64,000 nt of DNA, taken from positions 1,356,893-1,420,892 of the forward strand of contig JACEVL010000157.1 in NCBI GenBank assembly GCA_020284085.1, read 5' to 3'. Source of the stretch: Aporrectodea caliginosa. Its lineage: Eukaryota; Annelida; Clitellata; Crassiclitellata; Lumbricidae. A model generated the notes under the pieces. The model ran no database searches, had not been told where the DNA came from, and saw nothing but the letters and a program-made list of their open reading frames with translations. The translations under genes were made by a program, and so were the position numbers. Shown here one piece after another: positions 47,412 to 58,890 of this stretch. Position 1 is the stretch's first letter. Each line of letters starts with the position of its first letter.

Positions 47412-47450
<39 letters not shown>
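47412..47450. repeat. (TA)n microsatellite
   Basis: About 19 TA units, bounding the fragment at 46996-47411. From 47450 to 48600 no gene is seen. A degenerate LINE-like phrase (TCTTGGCTTCCAGTTTATAT, compare HWLPV) lies near 48078. Confidence 0.85.
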
Positions 47451-47453
<3 letters not shown>

Positions 47454-48602
47454 ATGCCTTCAGTAGGCCTGTATATTGCGAATAAAACATAGTGCTGAAT
47501 AATCGGTCTGCTCATTTATTAAGACTGCTTCTCCTTCATGTTGTAAGTCAGTAAACACAACACTTATCAGTGCACATAATTATAGACCAATGGTGTATAT
47601 ATTACACTTACAATATGTACATTAGTGAAGGGCCTGCCTAAGTACGTACGTGAAGGTATTATGGACTTCATTTGATGTTTATACAGTGTATACAGCTGCA
47701 GTGATATACCGGTGTTTTTTCACTTTCACTTGTTCTTCGTCGGAAAATATGTGCTCAGCACTCCAATGATTTCGCTATCCAACCAACAGAATGTTTGGCC
47801 CAGTCAGTCGCAAAGACGCCCACATACATGCCTGTGTGTTTATGTGTTTCTCTATGCCTATGCAGACCAGTAAATGCAGTGAATGGGCCGAACATTGACC
47901 AGTCTTCATACTAATAACAGACATCAATCATGCCTGCTGCGTTAGAAAACGCGAGAATATTGCCTAAACATACCTTACAGGTTTACACAACTCTTTCCCT
48001 CATCAAACGTCCTTAAGTTTATTCAGGATAGAAGACCGTCACCATCTAACAACTAGAGAACTCCAGAAGTCCTCTTGGCTTCCAGTTTATATTTCGATTT
48101 AAATATGCAAATATAATGTAACATGTGACCCTAAACATGCGACAATAAATAACTTACGATTTTAGAACTGAACGTGTAGGCCTACAGTATGTTTATAATT
48201 TTGAGCTTAAGTGATATCTCTGTCCAAAGTGTTTTAGACTCTTTGAAGCTTACTTTAATGTAGCCCTTTGAAAAGTCAATTAGAAGCAAGTAGCACGTTA
48301 AATTAGCAAAGACGAATAGAGATCGGGGCATTTGCCAGACAAACAAAAAGGCCAAAAAGGGTATTGCCACGAATATGGTAATGAATATGCTGCGCTATTC
48401 TGCCCAGCGACACTGAACTCCGAACTATTCTGAACTATTACATGATTGTGTCGTCAAAGTTCTGTTTATATTGTTTGGAAAAAGTAAAAAGGTCATTCTC
48501 CAGAAAGTGTATAATTGGGTGTCATTACCATCCCTGATCTTTATCAATAATACACACAGAGATGGTAATGACACCCAAATACGGCACTTGTTCAATTTAC
48601 AC

Positions 48603-48935
48603 CAATGACTTCTGACATACATGGACTTCTGACTTTAATGGACTTCTGACTTCCAATGACTTCTGACTTACATGGACTTCTGACTTCCAATGACTTCTGA
48701 CTTACATGGACTTCTGACTTGAATGGACTTCTGACTTCCAATGACTTCTGACTCCCATGGATTTCTGACTCCCATGGATTTCTGACTCCCATGGATTCTT
48801 CTGACTCCCATGGATTTCTGACTCCCATGGATTTCTGACTCCCATGGATTTCTGACTCCCATGGATTTCTGACTCCCATGGATTTCTGATTCCCATGGAT
48901 TTCTGACTTCCATGAACTTCTGAATCCTGCCATCA
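48603..48935. repeat. 17-bp minisatellite with 34-bp dimer section
   Basis: The unit ATGGATTTCTGACTCCC is repeated about nine times at 48755-48905, with one longer variant. The first half (48605-48755) is organised as a 34-bp dimer: GACTTCTGACTTACATG and GACTTCTGACTTCCAAT. Because 17 is not divisible by 3, all three minus-strand frames read a common 17-residue repeat (MGVRNPWESEIHGSQKS), so the apparent proteins are artefacts. Confidence 0.92.
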
Positions 48936-49519
48936 GAAGCGCCACCTACATGTATGGTCAAATATCTTGAAGCGATGTCTGTGCACTGGAGTGAAGCGAC
49001 TGAAGGAATCAAGGCACGACTACTGTAACAGTATAGGAGTCTATAGCAACCAACTCTCACGATATCTCTAATAAAAAACACATACATTCTTCTACACATT
49101 TGGGATTTCTACACGGGATATATATATGCACATAACAAAGCACTCATAATGAGAATGGGGTGAATATGAATGAGATAGATTCATTTGTCGGCGAACATAA
49201 TTCACGCCAGGCAATGAGCAACAGAATTCCTAATATAATAAGCTTCGGTCGCCGCTCAATTCTTATTGCGGTTTTATCGGCGACGGTGGCTGACGCTGTA
49301 GTGACGCTATATGTGCTGAACGGCAACATGCAGTCGAACGGAGGAGAATCAAGGATCTCCAAAGAGATGAATGACCCACATACACGCCTCAGTGCATTTC
49401 TGATCTATATCATTATGCAGATCTATGCAACACCATCCCCACTTCCTACGTTCCCTCGCCGTCTCATCTTGTTTCTTCTCCTTTTCAAACTACTCCTCTG
49501 TTGAATCCTTTCTTCCACT

Positions 49520-49625
49520 TTCTCCTCCTGCTCCTGCTCCTCCTCCTCCTCCTCCACATCCTCCACCTCCTTCTCATTTTCCTCCTCTTCTTCCTCCTTC
49601 TTTGCTTCATGCATATAAATCCTCC
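49520..49625. repeat. Pyrimidine-rich (TCC)n stretch
   Basis: CTCCTCCTGCTCCTGCTCCT and similar. The nearby frame at 49160-49504 (plus, 114 codons) has no family resemblance, and I do not call it a gene. Confidence 0.7.
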
Positions 49626-49629
49626 TCAT

Positions 49630-51039
49630 CGTCTTTCAGTCTTATGACCGGTGGTCATTGTGGTGGTGCATGGTGTTGGTGATGGTCGCTGTGGTGGTAG
49701 TGGTCCGTTGTTGTTGCTGATCGGAGGAGTCCATGGTGATTGCAATCGGATGCATAATGCTCAGCTGCAGCAGCAAATCCTTCGTCATGAGAACCTATCG
49801 CAATCACAGACGAAACGCTGATTAGGACAGCCACAACACACACGCAACCGCCAAAACACAACCCTACGCAGGCAGACAGAACGATGCACACGGATCAACA
49901 CAGACAGACAGAGGAAACGACCCCAGGCAGACTGACAGATACGCGCACAGGGACATCGGAATAAACATGCTAGGCACTTGCCACTGCGTCCTCTGGGGGC
50001 GTGTAAACTGGCCGCGTGTTCGTTGGAGGGCCCTGCAGTGTTGTCGTTGTGCCGCCGCCGCCGACGTTGGTTGCCACGCACGGCCCCCTAGAACCCTCCA
50101 GAGTAGTCAAGCCTTCGCAACGCTTTATCACGCTCTTCCGCTGAGCGTCTGTGTCATTCGGGCGACGGTCGAACGTCTGTCTGTCAATCATTATTGCGTC
50201 ATACCGAATGATGTCGAACGTAGGTTGGCCACCGCCGACGGAGACGAGGCTCACTGAACCACTTCGAGGGTTTGCTCTGTAATTGCGCTCGCCAGGGAAA
50301 GCCGGGTCCAGGCGTCTCTCTCTGGTGCCGGTTACTATACTAGGAAATCGTTGGTTCGATTCTGTTGTGGCGGGAACTTAAGGACACCGTACTCAGAACC
50401 GAGCCGATCCTGTTCGATTAAGCCGTTCTGGTCAGATCGGATCGCCTTGGTGTGCGATAGGAAGAACTGGGTCTGGAATGATCGATGTCATGAGTCTGAA
50501 CATGGTCAGATTGTTCACTGTGATCGGATCAGTTCAGTGTACGGGAGCCTTTATTAGGTTGGCGTCTACTGTGAGCAATGGATGGATTTCTGTTTGGCTT
50601 TGGCCGTCTATTGAGTCCAGATGCGTGGACAATTTCTCAGCAGACAAAATGCAAACCTCAGCAACGTGTGCTGCACAAATAGTAAAGCAAATGGGACGCA
50701 GCTGATTAGCCGTGCACTGCACGTGACAGTGTCACTCTGTTTTTAAGTCTCTGGTTATTTCTCTTGTCGGTCGCTAACTGCATTTAACCTCAGCAACTTC
50801 TTCGTGAAAAATTCAACATTTCGTTGTTGGTCCAACGATAACTGCTGCTGGTTAATGAGCCTGACTAATGCATGCACCTTTAACAAGAAACAATTATGAT
50901 TCGTTGGAACTGGGCTGGCACTGCGCCTCGGAGTATCTATAGAACTTAGAAGCGCTATGCAAATCCTTTAAGGAATCAATGAATGTCTTCCTGCTGTAGG
51001 TTTGTGGTTCTGACTCGGATGTGGTCGGTGGTGTAGCTT
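49630..51039. other. GC-moderate unique sequence, no gene recognised
   Basis: It has GGTGGT/GTGGTG repeats at 49650-49710 and many short frames on both strands with no motif. A CCGCCGCCGCCGACG patch lies at about 50052. It could be regulatory or exonic, but nothing supports a specific gene. Confidence 0.4.
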
Positions 51040-51200
51040 TGGCGGCGCCAGGGGCGATCGGGGGGTAACGATCCCCCCCATAACTGCGGCTCAGCCCCTC
51101 CCCAACAGAAAGTGGGAAATCACTGCCAATGCCAGGGAGGGTGGGAGAAAGGGAAGGACTTGGAGCTTTAGCCCCCAAACCTGAAATCCTGGCGCCGCCA
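51040..51200. mobile_element. Small TIR element, hAT-like
   Basis: TGGCGGCGCCAGG at 51040-51052 is the exact inverse of CCTGGCGCCGCCA at 51188-51200. The right side continues CTG, giving a CAGTGGCGGCGCC end typical of hAT MITEs; the left end is altered. The target duplication is unclear. Confidence 0.6.
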
Positions 51201-51959
51201 CTGTATAGATCCCTTCGATCCACAACCGAGATGAAGTGGATATTCAGTCAAAAATGAACCATTTTGCCATATTTAAACCACTCATCCGTTCTTATAGACT
51301 ACTCTGACACATCCAATGTTCTTTGAACCCAAACTGGGTCTCTATATAGCTGCCAATCAGCACATGCAGCATCTGGCACATGAACCTAGAAAACATGGCT
51401 GTATGTGAATTAATTAACCATTCATCCAAACTTAAATCTTAAAGTAGAAGTAAACCTGCGGTGGTGAAGGAGATCACCCGATCACTTTATTGAAAGTGAA
51501 CAGAGTCGAGGCCATAATATTGTACGGTCGCTATATAAAACAGTAGCCTACTACATTTACGTTTACTTGAATTCTTCTGACAAACCTAAACCAAATTAAA
51601 CCCTTCAGTCAAAGTTAAACCATAACGACGCATTTAGACAATCCAGTCAAATTTGACCTTTGAGGTAACCTTGAACATTTCCGAGAATACTTGCTCTAGT
51701 GCCACTTACATCCTGCAGAAGTCAGAGTTAGAAAGCGAGTGACCGTCCTTACGGTGACTGTCTGTCTCAAATCGACAAATAATTGTGTTAAATGATTCCT
51801 GCTATTGTTGAAACCACTGGATGTTCCGCAAGCAACATTTTATCTTGAATCATACCTCATCTTTTGCTCACCCATGCATCTGTCCTCGACTCTTTGGTGC
51901 AAGATTTTGCAGCAGCTACATGTACATCATACAATTCTTATGGCAGTAATATTTCAATA

Positions 51960-52088
51960 ATAAATTTTAGAGCGCTCCAAGTCAGAGGCATTCTCTACGA
52001 AAGTGAACATAGCACTCGTGAATAAGCTGGTTCCCTGCGCTTAGCTCTAGAATAGCACTTTAGAAATGTGAAGTTCACAATTACGATA
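51960..52088 (+). mobile_element. LINE 3'-tail fragment, family of 14525
   Basis: GAGCGCTCCAAGTCAGAGGC, GTGAATAAGCTGGTTCCCTG and CACTTTAGAAATGTGAAG, with the tail CACAATTACGATAG. It is more diverged than the copies at 17.9 and 19.8 kb. Intervals 51205-51960 and 52090-52930 hold no recognised gene. Confidence 0.6.
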
Positions 52089-52954
52089 GTCTAAATGATG
52101 TCAAAGATGATTAACAACAGTTCATCAATATATAAAACAATGTCTAGAGAGCTAGAACAGTCACCACCATGCATGATAGGCCTCCAGTTGCGATCCCCGT
52201 ATACGTACAGAACCAAAACAACGGATTCCGATCCAAGGTAATATAATTGCAGACGTCCATGGCATTTGGTAACGTTCAAAGGGTTTCTTGAAACAATGCG
52301 TAATTAACTTATTATTTATTTGGCTATATGTGTCTATCTTGTATTTCATAGCACTCTATTACGTGCAATGTGCATGGATTTGGCATAATATACAAAAAAC
52401 ACTGCGTCTTGATATCTACAGCCTGTCCTATAGCATTCAATACAAAGTAGGCCTCGCTATAGCCAATGTATTGTTTTTAGGAATTTGGTCATTTGGATGG
52501 ACATAAACTTCTTGGCACTGATAAGCTTGCAGATCAGGTAGACGAGCATCCGCCGTCCAGAGGCATTCTGGCATCTTCCGTCAGCTGCCGCGACTGGACA
52601 ATCAGCCTCCGGTCAGCGGTCACTTACTGACTTCCGTTGACCGGAAATGACGACGACTATATATATATATATGGACCTCGGAGGGACGCGTTGCTTCGAC
52701 GCATGCTTTCTAAGGTGCTGCCATCTGTGGACATATATGACGAGGCAATTGGCAGAGGGCGTGAGATGTAATGAGATTTGTCTGCGCTAATTATACTGAC
52801 CATCGGAGGACGAGAAGGAAGGAGCTCAGGTGTCCACTGTCCAGTCCCCATGCACTGACCGACCGACCGACCGATCGAACATCTCCCTCCTCGCCTTCGC
52901 TATTTCTTTCTCAAATAAGCCTATAGAGGGTTTTGTGCAAGACAGCTTCTCTCT

Positions 52955-53115
52955 CGCTGATAGATAGAAGAGAGAAATGCAGACGTACAGAGAAAGAGAC
53001 AGATAGAAGATACAGACAGAGACAGAGAGAGACACACAGTGAGAGACAGAGAGAAACAGAGAGACAGAAACAGAGACAGAGACAGAGATACAGAGACACA
53101 GAGCGAGAAAAATAG
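52955..53115. repeat. Degenerate (GAGACA)n stretch
   Basis: GACAGAGACAGAGAGAGACA and similar. The Arg/Glu/Thr and Ser/Leu/Cys frames are artefacts. At 53395-53620 the phrase CAAGACTGAG recurs several times (also at 55383), a weak dispersed repeat. Confidence 0.8.
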
Positions 53116-54019
53116 AGCGGGATGGAGGAATTGAACAAAAACAGACAGCCAGAAATTAAAGAAAGACGGAATGGTGTTATAGGCAGAGACCGCAGAGTGG
53201 CAGCTCTGCACGGGTGCAAGCCTGTAAGATAACGACAACGAAGAATAAGAAGGAAAGATAGAATTCCACCAATTTATTAAATGGCGTGTGAGCGTATACA
53301 ATGAATAAGACAAAGATTTTTATTTCACCAAAGATAAACTTCCTCTTCTTAACAGTGCTATATTATGAAAGACTGACCGTGGTATAACAAAACTGAGATC
53401 TGGACAGACTTGCAAGGCACCAAGACTGAGTCGAAGAAAGACTGCAAGATACCAAGACTAAGACTGGGGCATTCAATACGAAAATGTATATGGCGCCCCT
53501 TCAAGATTTCTACTCAGAGGACACATTGCGAGGTATACAAAGACTGAGACCAAAACATGTCCAAGACAGAGGCACTGCTGATAAACAAACCGGAACCAGA
53601 CTTATCACCAAGACAGAGCTGCACACGTGACATCTACAACAGAGCGATTTTCAATGATTCAAACGTTTGGATGACCATAATTATTTCTTTTAGGAGTAGG
53701 CAAATTTTGTCACGCAAGTCCCACCATAGTTTGCACAATGGATATCGAGACCACTTGATCAAAACAGAACAAGACTTAAATTGCAAGATACTTTCAAAAC
53801 GCTTAGACATGACTCCAAGATTCATAGGCGTAGGGGAAATTTCAGTTGTGTGGCAAAAAGCCGCAAGCTTTTGCTTTTAGCCTACTTCTGCCCGAAACTA
53901 AAAGAAATCCAGAATAATTGGCGTCGTGCGCAAGATGCGCGTGCGAGCTAAGTAGGCTACTGTATGTAATATGTAGGCCCTATGTAGAATCGTAGACAGG
54001 AGACCATATACGATCTATA

Positions 54020-54140
54020 TAGCCTACCGTAGGTCTATACGTAGGCGATATCCGGTAGGCCTAGTCAGTAACCACCTTTTTGTAAAAAGGGAAATCTGGA
54101 ATATTCCATCTCCTTCTCTTTCTCCCAAAAACACATTAGC
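54020..54140. repeat. Local duplication block A, copy 1
   Basis: TACGTAGGCGATATCCGGTA, CAGTAACCACCTTTTTGTAA and CATTAGCCCGAT recur at 55205-55332 with very few changes. Confidence 0.9.
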
Positions 54141-54221
54141 CCGATGTTCTATTTTTCAAGTCATGTTTTGTCTCAGCCTTCCCTTAGGGAGCCTACATAG
54201 AGCTTTGCGTTGTCGCGGCGG

Positions 54222-55044
54222 ATTGTCAATTAATAAGAATAAATAAATAAATAAAATAAAATAAATGTAATTAAATTTATTTATTTAATCAATTAATCAA
54301 TTAATTAAATTTAATATATAAATAAAAAAATAAAATAATAATAAATAGAAATAATTAATTTATTAAATTATTAATTATCTAATTAATTAAATGATTTAAG
54401 TAATTAAATTCATTTATTCACATAAATATTTATTTAATTTAATTTTTAATTTTTTTTATTTAATCAATTAATTTATTTATTCTATTTAATTCTTAATTAA
54501 ATTAATTAATTAATTGAATAAAATAAAAAATAAATAGAATAAAAAAAATAAAAAATAAATGAATCAATCAATTAATTTATTTAATCAAGATAAATTAATT
54601 TAATTTAATTATTTAAATAAATAATTAATTAAATTTATTTATTTAGTCAATTAATTAATTAATTTAATTTAATATATAAATAAAAAATAAAAATAATAAA
54701 ATAAAATAAATAAAAATCGAAATAAATAATTATTTAATTAAATTATTAATTATCTAATTAATTCAATGAATTAAATGATGAAATTTAGGTTCTTATAATT
54801 ATTAATTTAATTTTATTTATTTTTATTTTATTTTTTATTTAATCAATTAATTAAATTTAATTAATTATTTTATTGATTGCATAAATAAATTTAATTAATT
54901 AAATAATTAAATTTATTTATTTATCTATTTATTTATTTTATTTTTTCTGTTTGTTTATTTATTTATTTATTAAACGGATTAAATAAATAAATTTAATACC
55001 ATTTATTTATTTATTTTTTTATTTATTTATTCCTAATTGACAAT
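54222..55044. mobile_element. 820-bp almost pure A/T inverted-repeat element
   Basis: The left end ATTGTCAATTA (54222-54232) and right end TAATTGACAAT (55034-55044) are exact inverses, each followed inward by AAGAATAAATAAATA-type or GGAATAAATAAATA-type sequence. The interior is nearly all A and T (AATTAAATTTATTTA permutations), with only a handful of G or C bases. Complementary stretches throughout mean most of it could fold. It lies between block A copy 1 and block C copy 1. No target duplication is obvious. Confidence 0.7.
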
Positions 55045-55605
55045 GCGCCATGGCAACGTTTACAAGCGTCAGTCGTCGTCGTCTTCGTTTATTTGTGGCT
55101 TTGTAGGCAGATTTAAGGGATTTTACAAAATCCCTGTTTTTTGATTTGAGAAAATTGAATCAATTTATAAGGAATCTGAACGACGATGGTAGCGACATTG
55201 CCTATATATATACCGTAGGCCTATACGTAGGCGATATCCGGTAGGCCTAGTCAGTAACCACCTTTTTGTAAAAAGGGAAATCTGGAATATTCCACCTCCT
55301 TCTCTTTCTCCCAAAAACACATTAGCCCGATTTCTTTTTTTGGGGGTATGCCTCTGCCCTCCCGCCTCCTACGTCTACGCTGAAGACTGAGATCAAGACG
55401 AAAGGAGGTTCCCAAACCAAGAACGAGACTAAGACATCAATAGACCTAAACTGAGTCACGGGACCATACAACCCTGGCATACAGCGCCATGGCAACGTTT
55501 ACAAGCGTCAGTCATCGTCGTCGTCTTCGTTTATTTGTGGCTTTGTAGGCGACGACGATTTGAGAAAATTGAATCAATTTATAAAGAATCTGAACGACGA
55601 TGGTA
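55045..55605. repeat. Local duplication: block C copy 1, block A copy 2, block C copy 2
   Basis: Block C (GCCATGGCAACGTTTACAAG, TCGTTTATTTGTGGCTTTGT, TTTGAGAAAATTGAATCAAT, CTGAACGACGATGGTAGCG) is at 55045-55196 and 55487-55608. Block A copy 2 is at 55205-55332. The A-C order is therefore repeated, with the A/T element present only in the first A-C interval. Confidence 0.88.
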
Positions 55606-55607
55606 GC

Positions 55608-55608
<1 letters not shown>

Positions 55609-55650
<42 letters not shown>
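55609..55650. repeat. (CAG)n, 14 units
   Basis: Fourteen perfect CAG units, read as 14 Ala in an 81-codon plus-strand frame (55560-55805). The other copy of the flank (55196) has GACATTG here instead, so the repeat arose after the duplication. Coding status is unproven. Confidence 0.9.
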
Positions 55651-55652
<2 letters not shown>

Positions 55653-56570
55653 ACGGCAGACGTCTATTACAATCCAAATGCAATATCGTCGTCAATCACG
55701 CCATTCCGCCACCCGCTAAAAGCACATATTCTTATAGCTCATATATTATACTATACTGCAAAATGGTTTAGCATTATTTATATACAGCATATTAGGCTTA
55801 TGTAATTTATGGGTCTACTTATATAGAAAAGAATGATGTCTTATTTATTCACGCAATGAAACCGTCGACAGATCTGCAATGAATACTTATGTCGTATAGA
55901 TGTATAATGTATAGAGTTATGAAGCGGACGGCGTCGTTATGCGTAATACGTGTAGAGATCAGGAGGCGATCGTGTATTCATGAGCGATGTGATTCGGACA
56001 TGCCTTCTCACCGCCGCTGCTGCTGCCTCCGCCTCATTTCGTGCTTTTATTTCTCGGTCGTCTTTCACCGACTTTTATTTGGCGGTCTTCGTCTGATCTT
56101 AAGTCTTTTTGCTCATCAGTCCTTAAGTAGGCCTACCAATGGGGGGGTTTTGGAGACCGATCTCCATCGAACTTCAAAAGTGGGGGAGGGGGTTGACCGA
56201 TTTAGGCCGAAAGTGGGGAGGGGTTTTAATTTTTTCATGTTACATCTTTTCTCCTGTAGGCCTATGATTGTGATAATATTAACCTACATTAAACCATTAT
56301 CGTGGGATCGAAATTATGTTTCCATTTAAGCTTACTGTTACAGTAGCAAACGGCTTGTACAACAGAACATTTAGGCCTACTGCACAGTCTACTGTCGCAA
56401 AACTTCCGCTCCATGTTGAAAGAACCTCGCGTTGCTCGCTCGCTGGCGGCGCCTGGCAAGTGTCAGAGAAAACTATAAATTCTATAATTACGTCCAAAGT
56501 CATGGACACCTTTTTTAGCAGACTGGCTCTGGTCATATACGACCAAGGAACAGCATTTAAACAATTCAGG

Positions 56571-56755
56571 GATCCTGAGTGGCCGAGTGGGTTGGTAGCC
56601 TGCTCTCCGCGCCGGCGACCCGGGTTCGCTTCCCGGTCGGTCGGTTTATCAGAGATTAATTTCTCGGATCTTTACTGCGGGTGGCTCGGTCGCAATATAA
56701 ACGTGGAGTACGAGGTTGCTTTCTGCCTCCGACACTGATCATCTTCGATATGAAA
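56571..56755 (+). mobile_element. tRNA-derived SINE with Leu/Ser-like head and a different body
   Basis: The head GATCCTGAGTGGCCGAGTGG to the B box GGGTTCGCTTCCC (56622-56634) is nearly the same as at 20388-20450. After the B box the sequence is unrelated to that SINE: TTTATCAGAGATTAATTTCT, GGGTGGCTCGGTCGC, and the tail AAAAAGTGTCGTTAAGCAGT. A related tail (GACGGCGTCGTTAAATAAAC) lies at 56872-56892. Confidence 0.8.
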
Positions 56756-57179
56756 AAGTGTCGTTAAGCAGTAATACAAATTTAAACAATTTACGAAACC
56801 AAGCAAACACTGTTAGCGCAGTCGAAGTGTAGGATATATGATCCTTGTATTGACGCCAATCATCGTCGATATGACGGCGTCGTTAAATAAACGATATTAA
56901 GTAAGCATTAAACAATTGAACTTTACGTCGTGAGTTGATTCATGTTCGTCGTGAATTGAACCTTGTTCGTCCGGACTTTGTGCGATGATGTACACGGAAG
57001 TTTCGTTCGCTAATCTACACTAGCTCGTCGCTGGAGCCTCACTCGTCGCTGAAACCTACTACGACGTCCACTTTCCTGGCACCTGCTTTCCGCTCGTCGC
57101 TTGACTCTTGAAAAAAAGTTCCAGAACTCGACAAATTCAGAACAATTATAGGGGCATATTTGATGCTAATATTTTTATT

Positions 57180-57202
57180 ATATATATATATATATATATA
57201 CA
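57180..57202. repeat. (TA)n tract
   Basis: Short AT dinucleotide run in AT-rich sequence. Nothing else is recognised in 56900-57410. Confidence 0.75.
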
Positions 57203-57764
57203 TATATATAATAGAATATAAGCCTATATAAACACCGAAAGCACTGAAATTAAATTAAAATATCTAAATAATTTTAAATAATTTTAGTAAAAATTAAAAT
57301 TAACTAAATTATTTTTAATAGCCGAAAAAAGGTCCCGGAATGCCGCTCCGGACCGCTCCGGCCGATAAAAAGCACTGCACCGAAATGTGTATTTCAGAGG
57401 TCAAATTTTTGTAAAAGTAAGTAAGTAAGTATTTCCTTTATTGAGAAGCACTAGCAAACGCACAGCACTGTACATAGCAAGATTAATACATTCAAACAAA
57501 TAAACAAAAATTTATATATACAACCATAGAATTGAATGAGAGCAATGTTCCCTCTAATTTGTTGGAGTCTGTGTGCGCATAAAATTTCTTTTGTGCAACA
57601 TTTTTACAAGGAGAGTAAAATTTTGTGTGCATTGCAGAGTCGGCAGATAATCAACGTTACTGTGTCTTCAACTCACTATGATACGTTGCCTAAAATTTTA
57701 GCATTTGTTTAAAATACAACGGAGTAGCCTATAAGTTAAGGCATTTCACAAGTTTTATATGTTT

Positions 57765-58890
57765 GTATTTGGCTTCGGTCCTACTTGTCTGATCGCACCC
57801 AAATGATCATCTCTGGTGACTTCCAGGACTCAGTGGGTCCCTGCTATTTTGGGTGTTCCTCAGGGTTCTGTCCTAGGCCCGCTCTTATTCATTTTATACA
57901 CAGCTAATATTCCCTCTCTTTTCCCTAACCACTCTGCGACTGGCCACCTTTTTGCTGATGATGTCCAAGCTTGTGTCCATGGACCCCCTTCTGCTCAACT
58001 CCTTCGCGCTAGTCAAATTGAGGCTCTCTCCCAAGATCTTCATCTCTGGATGTCTTCTAATCGTCTTTCCTTAAACTCTTCTAAAACCCAGCTAATTTGG
58101 TTTGGAACTCCTCAGCAGCTCAAAAAATTTGACTATGCATTACTCTCTGAAAGGTTTCCTCGTTTTACCTTTTCGTCTAGTGTCCGAGACCTGGGTGTCA
58201 CTCTAGACAGTTCTCTAACTTTTACTGAACACATTGCCATGCTTACTCGCTCTTCCTACTTCCAACTAAGGCGTCTCAGGGCTATTCGCAAATCTGTTTC
58301 TTCCTCTACCTTTACCTCAATTGTCCACGCTTTCGTCTGCTCTCGAATAGACTACTGTAATTCTCTCCTTGTTGGTCTCCCTAAGGTTCGGCTATCTCCT
58401 CTACAGTCAGTACTTAATGCTGCTGCTAGACTGATTGCTCGTCTTCCTCGATTCTCTCACATCTCTACATTCATGGTTGAAGAACTTCACTGGCTCCCTC
58501 TATCTGTCCGAATACAATTCAAGGTTCTTATTTTAGTCCTTAAGTCTCATCTGGGTCTTGCTCCGAAGTACCTTTGCGACCTCATGCTTCGCCCACTCTC
58601 TGCCACTTCGCTGCGTCCTCTCCGATCCTCTGATCGGCTTGACCTTTTGTTCCTCGTGTCAGGACTGCAATGGCTCAATCCAGATCCTTCGCCTGCATAG
58701 GTCCTTCTCTGTGGAATGGACTTCCTCCACCGGTTCGCTCTGCCATCCTTTCTGGTAGTCTCTCCTCACCTTTTTCTAAACTAAAATCCTGCCTTTTCTC
58801 TCAGGTTGCTCGCACTGGGAGCGCTTCTGAAAGGCTTTTGCTGTGAGAAGCGCTTTATAAATAGCCAAATACAATACAATACAATATTAG
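57765..58890 (+). mobile_element. CR1-like LINE inside the hAT-type element
   Basis: Coding begins with LRSYLSDRTQMIISGDFQ in one frame, then shifts. The 3' end is CTGTGAGAAGCGCTTTATAA and a CAAATACAATACAATACAAT tail at about 58865-58888. It is 5'-truncated within the RT. Confidence 0.88.
57816..58700 (+). pseudogene. CR1-like LINE reverse transcriptase, C-terminal two-thirds
   Basis: A 294-codon open remnant. LGVPQGSVLGPLLFILY is at residues 12-28, LFADDVQACVHG holds the catalytic Asp pair near residue 49, and LSLNSSKTQLIWFG, VRDLGVTLDSSLTF, SRIDYCNSLLVGL and ELHWLPLSVRIQFKVL follow. The last block changes frame near 58660 (the closing PSLWNGLPP-like motif is read in another frame). The start shown is GTG after a frameshift, not a genuine initiation site. 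It has no host function. Confidence 0.88.

Noticed and set aside
48592..49099. Minus-strand repeat protein (HGSQKSMGVRNPWESE)
   Set aside because: A 17-bp unit gives the same 17-residue repeat in all three frames, the signature of a non-coding minisatellite.
49160..49504. 114-codon plus-strand frame with a hydrophobic end
   Set aside because: No motif, no codon bias and a low-complexity C-terminus next to a TCC-rich tract.
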